Assembly (NCBI GenBank): GCA_022828595.1
Contig: JAKGHH010000002.1
Coordinates: 67,242,383-67,306,382 of the forward strand
DNA: 64,000 nucleotides
Source of the DNA: Nelumbo lutea
Lineage: Eukaryota > Streptophyta > Magnoliopsida > Proteales > Nelumbonaceae
Reading direction: 5' to 3'
Shown here: positions 12,015-24,000 of the stretch, one piece after another
Layout of the letters: every line of letters begins with the position of its first letter
Numbering within the stretch: position 1 is the stretch's first letter
Made by a program: the position numbers and the translations under genes
Notes under the pieces: generated by a model
Databases searched by the model: none
What the model was told of the DNA's origin: nothing
The model's input: only the letters and a program-made list of their open reading frames with translations

Positions 12015-15000
12015 CATTACATAAAATCATATTTATTATTTAGAAAATAAAAACATTGTTTACAAAATATTCAAGAATATAATCTTAAACTGAATCTATA
12101 AAATCTACTAATCTACATATATACCAAAAAAAGATTTTTAATTAGAAAATTATAGGAGTAAAAATACAATAATGGAACAATCATTTTAAAAATTAAAAAT
12201 TATGAATGCATATGATATGTATCTTAGAAATTTTAATAGATTTGATATACTTTAAGTTGAGATTATACATTTTATAAATTATTAATGGATATTTTAATTT
12301 ACATAGAGAATTTAATATTTGGTTGACCTCTTTGTTAATGTAAAAAAGTAAAAATAGTAAAATCGAAAATAATTGATATAATAATTAAAATATAATAGGA
12401 AAATATGTTTTGCATTTTGGGCTCTTGATTAATACATTATCAATAAAATTGTATGATATCTATGCATTATATTATATTAATTGTAATATATTTTTTTCAT
12501 ATACAGCATTAAAATATATACTTTCTATGTATTTATACATTATTTATGGTTATTTGACCTTAAATTTAATATTGTTAATGTATTATGAAATTTTTATGTG
12601 TTTCTCTAGCATATCATATTTTTCGTCTGTATCCATGCGTTTCCAAAGCGTATCCGTATCCAAGTTATCCAATACGATACTCGATTCCGATACTTTAATC
12701 CTTGGGTGGAGGAATTGGATGAAAGTGTGCACCAGCACTCCATCCTTTTCTGGCTTGGTTAATGGGAGGGCATGTGGTCATTTTAGGAGCTCAAGGGGTT
12801 TTAAGGCTGGGAGACCCTTTATCTCCTTTGCTATTTCTATGTGTGATGGAAGTTTTAGGGAAATTAACTTGGAAGGCAGTGAATGGGGGTTTCTTGGAAG
12901 GTTTCAGTGTAGGAGAAAACAGGTTGGAGATTCCTCTACTGCAGTTTGCAGACGACTCGATTTTTTTCTGTAATGCTTCCAAGGAGCAAATTGATTACCT
13001 AATGGCCATTCTGTGGTGGTTTGAAGTGGTCTCAGGCTTGCATTTGAATGTTCACAGAAGTGAACTGGTGGTAGTGGGGAGGGTTCAAGAGCTGCAGTCT
13101 TGGGTTGACTCTTGGGGCTTTACAGTAGGTAAGCTCTCCTTGAAGTATTTGGGAATACCTTTAGGGTCTAAATGCAATTCCAAGTCTATCTGGGATCCCA
13201 TTTTGGAGCGGATTGATAAGAGGCTGGCTGGTTGGAAATCAAGGTATCTATCAAAGGGAGGTAAGCTCACTCTAATCAAGAGTGTCCTTTCTTCCCTTCC
13301 TGTTTGTAGGTTTTCAAGACTGCTATCAGTCTTGGTCACTAAGAAATTTCAGGTTCGAAGAGAAGAGAAAGTGAAGAAGAAAGAGGAGAAAGAGTAGTAA
13401 GAGAGCAGTAGAACACAGGCTTTGAGGAGAAGAACAGAATCTCAATATTCTGTCGCTGCCACTTCAATTTAATATTTATATGTTATGCTAGTTACATGAA
13501 AGGACACATCTTCCCTTGGTGTTTACATCATAACACATAATAATATAAAACTGAAAAGTAAATAACAACTAGAATAACAGAATAACAGATTGACCATCAG
13601 CTGTGACTAGATACATTCTACCCTACGGACAGAGTGGGACCACAGCTATGGGGCCCACATCAGTGTTCTCTACACTCCCCCTCAAGTTGGGAGTAAATGT
13701 TCATCATTCCCAACTTGGATAGATCCGCTTCTAGCTTCTTTCTTGATACGGCTTTAGTGAGGATGTCTGCTAGTTGCATACTGGATGTGATGTAAGGGAG
13801 GCATACTTCTTGAGATGAGACCCTCTCTCGTACAAAACAACGGTCAACTTCAATGTGTTTGGTTTTGTCATGCTGCATTGGATTATGTGCTATATTAATG
13901 GCTACTTGATTATCACAATACAACATCAGGGGCTTCTCATACTCAATACCCAACTCCTCAAGTAGAGATCTTAGCCATAGGATTTCAGCCACTCCGTTGG
14001 CCATGGACCTGTATTCTGCTTCAGCACTAGACCGGGAGACAACACTTTGTTTCTTACTTCTCCAGGAGACAAGATTTCCTCCCACAAGGGCACAATATCC
14101 TGAGGTAGACCTTCTGTCATCAACACTCTCAGCCCAATCAGCATCCATATAGACCTCCACCTTCATGTGGTTGTTGTTCTTGAACAGTATACCCCTACTC
14201 GGGCATCTCTTCAAGTAGGCTAAGATTCTTTCTGCCGCAAGAAGATGTGTGGTTCTAGGAGAATGCATGTACTATCTAACAACACTAACAGCATAAGTGA
14301 TATCTGGCCGAGTGAGGCGGAGATATAGGAGCTTTCCTACCAATCGCTAGAACATAACTTTGTCTTTAAGAAGCTCCCCACTCTCTGCACTAATCCTGTG
14401 ATTCTGTTCAATTGGTGTATCTGCAGGCTTGACACTTAACTTTTCAGTTTCTGCCAACAAGCCTAAGACATATTTCCTCTGAGAGATAAAGATCCCCTGT
14501 TTGGATCTAGCAACCTCAATACCCAAAAAATACCGGAGTACACCAAGGTCTTTCACCTCAAATTCTTGATGGAGTTGTTTAAGGGACTCAATCTCATGGC
14601 TATCATTCCCTGTGACCACAATATCATCAACATATACTGCCAGCAGTGTCAAGGAGGACTCCACCCTCTTGATGAATAGAGTATGATTTGACTGGGCCTG
14701 TACATAACCAAACTTCACAAGGGCTAATCTGAATCTATCGAACCAAGCCCTATGTGACTATTTCAAACCATACAAAGCCTTGTTGAGCCGACAGACCTTC
14801 TTACATGTTTCTGTATCATAGAATCCAGGAGGCAAATGCATATAAACCTCTTCCTGCAGATCTCCATTCAGAAAAGCATTTTTCACGTCCATTTGGTATA
14901 AAGGCCAAGTGTGACTTGCTACAAGGGATAATAGGACTCGAATAGTGGTCATCTTGGCTATTGGGGCAAAGGTCTCTAAGTAATCTATGCCATAAGTCTG

Positions 15001-18000
15001 TGTAAACCCTCTTGCAACTAACCGAGTTTTATACCTCTCAATGGATCCATTTGCATTATGCTTCACCGTAAATACCCATCTGCATCCAACTAGTTTCTTT
15101 CCTTTGGGCAGATAAACTACCTCCCAGGTGTTATTTTTCAATAGGGCATCCATCTCAACTTGCATTGCATCTTTCCATTCCAGGACGGATAGGGCTTTTT
15201 GCACTGTTCTTGGAATAGGGACATTGGAAATGGAACTAAGGTAGGACCTGTAGGTAGGAGATAGGCGATCATAGGATAAAAAATGGGAAATACAGTGGGC
15301 TATAGATTGATACAATGTCGTTTCCCTTTACGGACTGCAATCGGAAAGGTCAAGGTCATCTGTAGGAGGTGAAATGGCAACAATAGAGGAAGTCTCTATG
15401 GGCCCTGGGACTGTAATACCTGGACCTGGAGCTGCAGATGAGATTGGAGCTGGCTTAGAATACTGATGATCGGGGTCAACCTGCCTACACCGCCTGTGAT
15501 AGACCCTCAACTCCTAATCGCTCTGACCACCCTCACCATTGCAGCTCCCCCTCAACTCCTGATCCCTTTGACCGCCCTCACCATTGCAACTCTCATCACC
15601 CAATGGAATAGGTAAAGGAACTACCCCACTCTCACTGCTCTCCCCCTAAAGACAAGGACTCAAACCCCTACTCTCACTGCTCTCGCCCTGGGGAGAAACC
15701 CGAGGATAATAGGGTGTCTCCTCAAAGAAGGTGACATCCATGGAGACAAACTTCCTCCTTGAGACAGGATCATAGCAGCAATAACCCTTTTGAGTTTGTG
15801 CATAACCAAGGAAGATGCATTTGGAGGCTTTGGGTTCGAACTTGGAGTGATGGGGTCCGAGAAGCTGAACAAAGCAAGTACAACCGAATGTTTTAAGGGG
15901 AATAGAAAACAAGTCCTCACGTGGGTGTAGAAGGGAAAAAGGAGATCTCATATCAAGGACCCTGGAAGGAACCTGATTAACAAGATATACCGCCATGAGG
16001 ATAGCATCACCCCAGGAGCGAATAGGAACATTGGAAGTAAACATGAGACTTCTAGCCACTTCCAAGATGTGCCTATTCTTCCTTTCGGCAACTTCATTCT
16101 GCTGAGGTGTACGAGGGCAAGAGCTCTGGTGGATAACCCCATGATGAAGAAGATAAGATGTCAATGATTTAGCAAAGTATTCCTTTGCGTTATCAGATCT
16201 GAGAACTTTGATCTTGGCATCAAATTGGGTTAGGATCATTTGGTGAAAGTTTTGGGTTAGAGCATGTACCTCATCTTGTGTATGCATGAGATAAACCCAA
16301 GAAAAACGGGTATGATCATCAACAAATAACAAGAAATATCTGTACCCACCCATGGAAGGGATGTGATAAGGCCCCCAAACGTCAGTATGCAGAATATCAA
16401 AAAAATTATCACTCCTTTTATTACTCAATAAATAAAGCTTTCTACAATGCTTAGCAAACTCACAACTTTCACACTGCAACTGAGACAACTCAATAGACTC
16501 AAATAAAGTTGGAAACAAACTCTTTAGAGACCAAAAGGACAAATGACCTAATCGGTTATGCTTTGGCATAACTAGACTCACACTTTAAGAAACAAAAGAC
16601 ATATTCTCTACTGACTCTTCCTGACGGAACCTCTCATCGAGCAGATAGATCCCATTCGTCTCACGGCCAGTCCCAATCACCTTCTTCGTCTCCAAGTCCT
16701 GAAAAACACATCGGTCAGGGAAGAAGGTTACTGAGCAGTTCATATACTAGGTAATACTACTGACTGAAAGAAGGTTAGTATCAAGCTTAGGAACATGCAA
16801 GACAGATGACAGGGAGATAGTATCTGATAACTTGATGTCACCCTTCCCATAAATAGGAACCAGGGAGCCATCGGCACTAGATACTTTATCCCTACCAGAA
16901 GACAAATGGTAAGTGGTAAACAGAGAAGGCAAGCTAGTCATGTGATCAGATGCACCTGAATCTATTACCCAACAAGGTTCAATAGTACTTGGAGCTGAGG
17001 CAGATGTGGCAGGGGCTGATGGTGACTGCGGTGGCTGAGCTGAATTTCCAACTTCCTTTTTTAACTGTATTAGGGCAGCCCGAACTGCAACTAAGGTCTC
17101 TAAAGATGTTCCTTTTGTGCCAGATGAGGATGCTGAATCAGTGTTCACGGCTACATGAGCAGTGCCCTTCTTGCTTCTCAACTTCGCAGGAACCAAGTGA
17201 GGATGCAGCTTCCAACATGTTTCTTTTGTATGTTTGGGCTTCTTACAATGTTCACATACCACATCCTTCTTGTCTTCCTTCCTCCTGTCCTTCTCTGAAT
17301 CACCCCCTGATTTGGGTGTGACCGCTACAAAGGCTGGTGTGGGGGGCTGAGGTTGCATCATAACTTTCTTTCTGGTCTCTTCACTGTGTACAAATGAGTA
17401 TGCCTGAGAGAGAGTCACACTGTCTCTAGTCAAAATCTGTTGTCGTACAATATCATACTTTGAATTTAGGCCTGCCAGAAACTCAAATACCCGGTTTGTC
17501 TCAACCTGCTTTCTATATATCTATGCATCTTTGGGACTCTCCCACTCAAGAGTCTCTAAGTGATCAATCTCACGCCACAGGGACTGCAAGGTAGAGAAAT
17601 ATACCGAAACCGGTCTCTCTCCTTGTTTAAGATTTTTCACTTCACATTTCAATTCATATGCTCTGGCAACATTAAGGGGTTGAGAATAAGTTCCTTTCAT
17701 AACATCCCATATCTCTTTAGCTGTCTTTGCCCATAAGTAATTCCGACTAATATGAGGCTGTATAGAATTACACAACCATGTCATAACTAAGTAGTTTTCT
17801 TGGATCCACTTGGTATATGTCGGGTCTCCCTTGGGAGGTTCTTTCATATCTCCCAAGAGGTACCCTAATTTACCTCTTCCACCAATAGCCATCATGGCTG
17901 ATTGGGCCCATTCCAAATAGTTTGATCCATCAAACTTTACGGTTGTAATCTGACCACCCATCTCAGAAACACTACCATAACTGATATTCCCAAGGCTGCC

Positions 18001-21000
18001 TTCTGCCTGATTTTTAAACTCCATTTCTGTCAAGTCTCAAAACAGCACTTGGGCTACCAATCACAATCAAAAAACAATATAGGCCTGATCTGTATTCACA
18101 GTGTATGTGCACAAAACTGGGATAATTCTGATCTAAAACCAACTAGCCAACACAACAGTAGTTTTCGTTGGAGCTCTAACCCCTTAAGAGAGTTCAAAAA
18201 CCCAAAAAAGACACTGAAAAACAGCTTAGAAGTAGGTCTGATATGCTTGGCAGAGTTAGGGTTTTAATCAATCCTTAAAGTGAACAATTCAGTTGCACAA
18301 TCCAATCAGTACTGTATAGATAGACTTGCAGTAGGGTTAATAAGAAACCCTAGAATCTGATCAATGCTAACAATAAACTTGAGGGCAACTCTAGGTAGAT
18401 CACAAGGTTCAATCTAACACTAGGGCTTGCCGCAAGATCACTTTCAAACCCTAGAGCAGAGAGAAACAAAGTTGAGACAGTTCGGCCCAACGGTAGGGTT
18501 TGCTGTAAAACCCTAGAATGGTTTGGCCTCCCTCTCCAGATAGGTCCAACCTATCTTCTCTGATAGAACTTCTCTTAGAAAATAAATAACTTACAAGGAA
18601 AAAATGTTCGTTGCCTTCTAAGGTTACCCGAACCCTTGTCTTTTCTGATCCTTCCTGACCACCAACACTCTGCAACCCAAACAAGCTTCCAATAACTGCT
18701 AGCATTTCTGGCGATCTCCAAGAATTAGTCTGCGAACTCCTCCTTTTCAGCTTCTAGTCCTAGGAGATTCTCATGTGGTCGGCTGGTATTAGACTCACAT
18801 GAGAAACCCTAACTTGGCTCTGATACCATGTAGGTTTTCAAGACTGCTATCAATCTTGATCACTAAGAAACTTCAGGTTCGAAGAGAAGAGAAAGTGAAG
18901 AAAGAGGAGAAAGAATAGTGAGAGAGCAGTAGAACACAGGCTTTGATGAGAAGAACAGAATCTCAATATTATGCCGCCGCCACTTCAATTTAATATTTAT
19001 ATGTTATGCTAGTTACATGAAAGGACACATTTGCCCTTGGTGTTTACATCATTACACATAACAATATAAAACTGAAAAGTAAATAACAACTAGAATAACA
19101 GAATAACAGATTGACCATCAGCTATGACTAGATACATTCTACCCTACGGACAGAGTGGGACCACATCTGTGGGGCCCACATCAGTGTTCTCTACACTGTT
19201 TTCTTGCTGTCACTGTATCCAGTTCCAGCTGGAGTTGCAAATAAGATTGAGTGGAAGTTAAGAGAGTTCCTGTAGAAGGGGTGGAAGGACAACAAGAAGA
19301 TTCATTTAGTAAATTGGGAGAAGGTTTGTAAACAAAAAAAAAAAAAAAAAGATTGGAGGACGGAGAATAAGAAAAATTCGGGAAATGAATTTAGCTTTAC
19401 CTGGAAAGTGGTCTTGGAGGTATGGTCAACAAGGAAATTTCTTGTGGAAGAGAGTAATTGAAGAAAAATATGGTTCAAGGAATGAAGGTTGGGTTCCTGG
19501 AGGTGCCAATCAGTCATATGGTTGCTCGGTTTGGAAGGAAATTGAAAAATGTTACAATGCTTTTAGCAGGGAAATCAAGTTTGTTGTGGGGAGAGGTAAT
19601 AGATTCAATTTCTGGATGGATGTTTGGTGTGGAAACAATAGGCTAATGGATGATTTCCTAGAGCTATTTGCAATTGCATCAAACAAGGAAGCTAAAGTGG
19701 CAGATTATGTTCAGTTCCAAAATGGGATGATTATCTGGAACCCTACTTTCAGAAGGGCTTTGAATGATTGGGAGATTGAACCATTAGGTAGGCTGAAGGG
19801 ATGAGAGATCCATCATATGGATAGCTGAACCCTGCAGGTAGGTTGGGTGAAATTTCAAAAATTTTTCTCTCCCATCTGGGAATCACATTCCCTATTTTAG
19901 AAAACTGCATTTTCAATGATCAATCTTGAACCCTAAACCAGACCAGATCTGAAACCAAAAAGGTAGGAGAGGGATATACCTGATACAGAGTAGTAGTAAC
20001 TCCTAACGAAGGTGTTCACGCCCAAGGAGATCTCCAAAGACTGCTCCCACTGAAGATGGCATAGTGTAGGGTGGACCAGAATCAATAGAGTGGTCCTTCA
20101 GCAAGAACCTAATTCTTCACCAAGAATCTGATGGAGGGCGAGTGAGCACGACTTCATATCAGTTTTTCTCCAAAAACTAATATCAAGAACCTTTCTTGAT
20201 CGCTCCTACAGGTGAAGATCGAAATGGCTATGGCGGCAACAGTAGGAGAAGGCAAGAGCAGAAGATGGCGCCAATCCAACTGGTGTTGTCTTCTCTCTTG
20301 AATCTATAATTTGATGGATGAACTGGGGTTCGCCCTTCTCCTCTATTTATAGCCTTAAAGAGAGCTTCTCCTAATCCCATTAGGAGTTTCCTAATCCAAG
20401 TCTTGTATTTGGATCTGGACTCTCTTTAAGAGATAAGGATAATCCCTTATCTTATCCGTAGATAAAGATTAGCCCTCCTAATCTGATTAGGAGTTTCCTG
20501 ATCCAAATCTCTATTTGGATCTGGACTCTCTGAGTGGATAGGGACAATCCCTTATCCTATCTATTGATCTAAATCCCAGAACCGCTCCTCTTTAATTAAT
20601 CATATTAAACTAGTTCGAATTGGGCTTTAGGCCCATTAAGTCCATGTGCTCACTTATCCTCCAAACTGCTGCCCAGTTGGGTATCCTTGTATGGCGTGGG
20701 ACCCAAACATTGATCTACACATCAGCCACATTGGGTTTAGCCCATCCTCTGTTACAAGGCCTGGCCGAATTCACTGTAGGAGACAGTGAACCCCTGAGTC
20801 CATCACCATGGGCTCTTAATGGGCCCAACATTTACACTAAATGGTCTCTAGGTCAAGCCACCTTATAAAAACCCAAGGACTGTGGGCATATGCAAGATTA
20901 GCCCATCAGGTATTACCCTCAATGGTCTTACACTTAACCTCTCAGCCCATAATGGTCAAACACTGCCCGACAAGAGAGGACCTCTCCCTTGGTTGCAAGG

Positions 21001-24000
21001 AACAGTGTTGCACTCTCTACTCACATGGATCCCGGTAATTAAAACCTTTTGCAAACATTTTGAAACCATAATATATATGTATATCACTATATAAATATAT
21101 TTTGCAAAACAAATTTCAACGGTTGAAATCAACTGCCGGTAGTTTTGGTTTCCATCAAAGAGAGTGCATCCCCGATCGTTCACTTTGTCCGACAAAGGGG
21201 CTGATCCTGTCACTATGATCACCCACTCAGATGAATTCTCGGACTATCCCAACATACCCAGGTTTTGACCCCCTCTAAGGATCTCACTGATTGGCATATC
21301 AAAGATAGCCCAATCCGACACCTAGTGCAGTATCATAATCGAGTCTAGGGGTCAAGTGTAACATTCCAGTTTTGCCCATCAATCTCCAAGGTCCAGGGCA
21401 ATACTGGAATTCTGGTCCGGTTCAGGGTTTCAAGAAAACCCACACTACATGTACCTCAGGTCTCACCCTGGCAGCTGAGACAAGCTATCCCAACCAACTT
21501 GGCGGCACATCAGTGTCAGTTTAAGGGTATTACACAGAAACATACCACAAAAACATGAATCAAATATGTACTTTATTCATTTACATTAAATGTCATAAGG
21601 TACATCATTCTGATTGGAGCTAAGGACATACACTGTCTAACAGCTTTTTCAAAGGTTGTACAACAACCAAATTGATGTAAATGCAACAGACAAAAGGGTC
21701 TGGTTAGCAGAGAGCAAAGGTCAATTCTCGGTGAAAACACAACCCATCTTTCTATACCAAACACAGCCCATCTAATCTGGTGCAAACACAGCCCATCGAA
21801 GATATCTTTTTTCTTCTGGACTGCTTATTTTGTGGTGATTGACTCTAAAAGGTGTGTCTTGTGCAACAATGGTGAGGAGTCTGGTGATCACCCATTACTT
21901 CACTGTGGCTTCACTCACAAAATCTGGGTGAGGATTCTCAGAATTTTTGCAATCAGAAGTTGCTGCCCAAAATCTTTGGCTACTTTTGTCAACAACTGGA
22001 ATTTACAAGGCCTAAGAAAGAAAGGGAAATGTTTATGGCATCTGATTCCAGGTGCAGTCCTATGGGTGATCTGGCAAGAAAGAAATTCAAGGATATTTCA
22101 AAACAAAAGCTGTAAAGAAGATGGAAGTGTGGAAGAAGATTGTGGGGAAGCTCTGTTCTTGGTCATCGACTGAGTTTAAAGTTGACAGTTCTTTTTGTAG
22201 CTCTCCGTTTAATTTTGAAAGTCTGTTTGTATCTGTCAATGGTTTTGTGGTTTGAATCTATTCTTGTATCTCCTTTGTACAGCCTCTGGTTGTACTTTTC
22301 TCTTGAATGAATTGATACTTCACTTCTTATCAAAAAAAAAAAAAAATCTCTCTTGCTTATTTCATTTTATGATTGAACCATCTCTTGCTGTCTACTCTAA
22401 AAGCAGCAGCAGCAGCAGCAGCAAGAGCTAATCTCTTTCTTCTTAATCTGCTATTCATTCTTTGCTGGATAGCCAGCTTTCCACTTGTTTCTCTGTCTCC
22501 ATTCTTCATCATTAATCACTCAAATTATCTTCCTTCACCCTACTCGGCCTGTCAACAGATCAGAAATTTGTAGGACCCCCTTATATATCCTACATCAGTT
22601 AACTTGATTTCTTCTTCCATGGTCTCTTTTCCTTTTCCCACATTTACATCAGCATGTAAAGATTATTTGTATCTTTCTATATGTGTTTGCGGAGGGTGTT
22701 TTATGCTGTAGGACCTTGGATTGGCATGATAATTGCTAGTAGTGTTAAAGGGAGAATTCAGATTAGCCGAAAACTTTCTGTGAGGCAGGCTGTGGGACCA
22801 ATGATAGCCCTCCACACCAGTGATAAAATACATTGGACCCACACTAAGAGATTGAATGATTGTGGGCCCCATGCATTTTATGATTGATGTGGAGTGTTAT
22901 TATTGGTCCCACAGCCTGCTGAGCAGCTAAGCCGTTCAGCTAATCCTTTCTCTGTTAAAGGTAAGCACCTATAATGTGCATCAAAGAATATGCATGCTTT
23001 GAAACTTATCAATTTAATCTGCTCTCTATGTTTTTCCCAGATGTCCAATAAAATTCTCCTTTTCTTGTGGAAGTTCATTGTACCCCCTCAACCCACCTTC
23101 AATGCTGTCGTGCTCAACTTTGATGGCTATTTATTGGGACATAAGTATCATTTAACAACTTTAACAGTTCTTATTCTTGTTTCTTAGGGCCTATAGGTGT
23201 TGGAAATACTATTATAGTGAAGATCCATCTTAGTCAGGGACTTGGTTTATGAATGTTATTGGCTCTGAGAACCTAGTGGTGAAAGGTGTCCCCTTGGTTG
23301 TGGTTGGTTGGTTGTGATGAACTTCAGTTAATCCATGTAGTATTGACTCAAAATGCCAGAAAAGCTTGTGTTGGTATCTGGGAGAAATAATTGATTTCTG
23401 TGAGTGCCTAGAAAGTTAACTCTAGTGCCAACAACATGGTTAAGGGGCCATTTGATAACATCCCAAAGCTTGGTTGGAATGCATACAACCATTGAAAACT
23501 ACCAAGCAAAAAAAGTCTGGTTGGATTTTAGACTTCTAGATCCTAGAATTCTTTAAATCTAGATTATTGAGATTCTGATGCTTTTTCCAAAATCCACCAT
23601 CTAGAACCCAAGAATTGGGTTACAGGTTGATTAGAAAGTTGGGCCACATTACAGAGGAAAAAGTAGTAGACTACTGAGACAATGCACTGCTTAGAATTTC
23701 TTGACAGCAGCCTTGAAACTAGTCTTCTTTCTGCTAAATAATTCTGAACATCCAATGTGGAATCTGTTGAACCTATTTTGGATACAGCTTATCTGAAACA
23801 TGGTTACTTGATTTTCTTTCTTTATTTTAGGCTCTTGTGGCAAGTGTGGTTATGTGTATTTGGATTCTGGATTAATCTCTATTAGCATTTTTTCCTTTTG
23901 ATTGAAGGATGTGCAAATTGGGCAAAGAATGATTACAATTTCAACTGTGGGGGTTCCAAACACAATTAAAAAATTGGCATCACATAAACTACAGTCTACA

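Larger units (their letters stand above)
13305..19195 (-). mobile_element. complete Ty1/copia retrotransposon, 5891 bp, gag-pol decayed
   Basis: LTRs at 13305-13674 and 18829-19195 begin TGTAGG and end CTCTACA (plus strand). A perfect 5-bp target-site duplication, CTGTT, lies at 13300-13304 and 19196-19200. Next to the right LTR the minus strand reads TGGTATCAGAGCC (initiator-methionine tRNA primer site). Next to the left LTR it reads TTGAGGGGGAG (polypurine tract), so transcription was on the minus strand. By eye the LTRs differ at about 16 positions plus a 3-bp indel over about 367 bp, a moderately recent insertion. It sits in the LINE reverse transcriptase in intron 6, antisense to the host gene. 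Confidence 0.95.
10700..22346 (+). mobile_element. L1-type LINE split by three later insertions
   Basis: One LINE can be followed through four segments on the plus strand: about 10700-11352 (start of reverse transcriptase), 12705-13304 (catalytic core), 19201 to about 19830 (thumb and linker) and about 21795-22346 (zinc-binding end, 3' UTR and (A)15 tail at 22332-22346). The gaps are a hAT-like element, a copia element and an unresolved LTR-like block. The first two insertions left perfect 8-bp and 5-bp duplications of LINE sequence, so the order of events is clear. The LINE has no endonuclease part and is 5' truncated. Its whole length lies within intron 6 of the RlmN-like gene. Confidence 0.8.
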
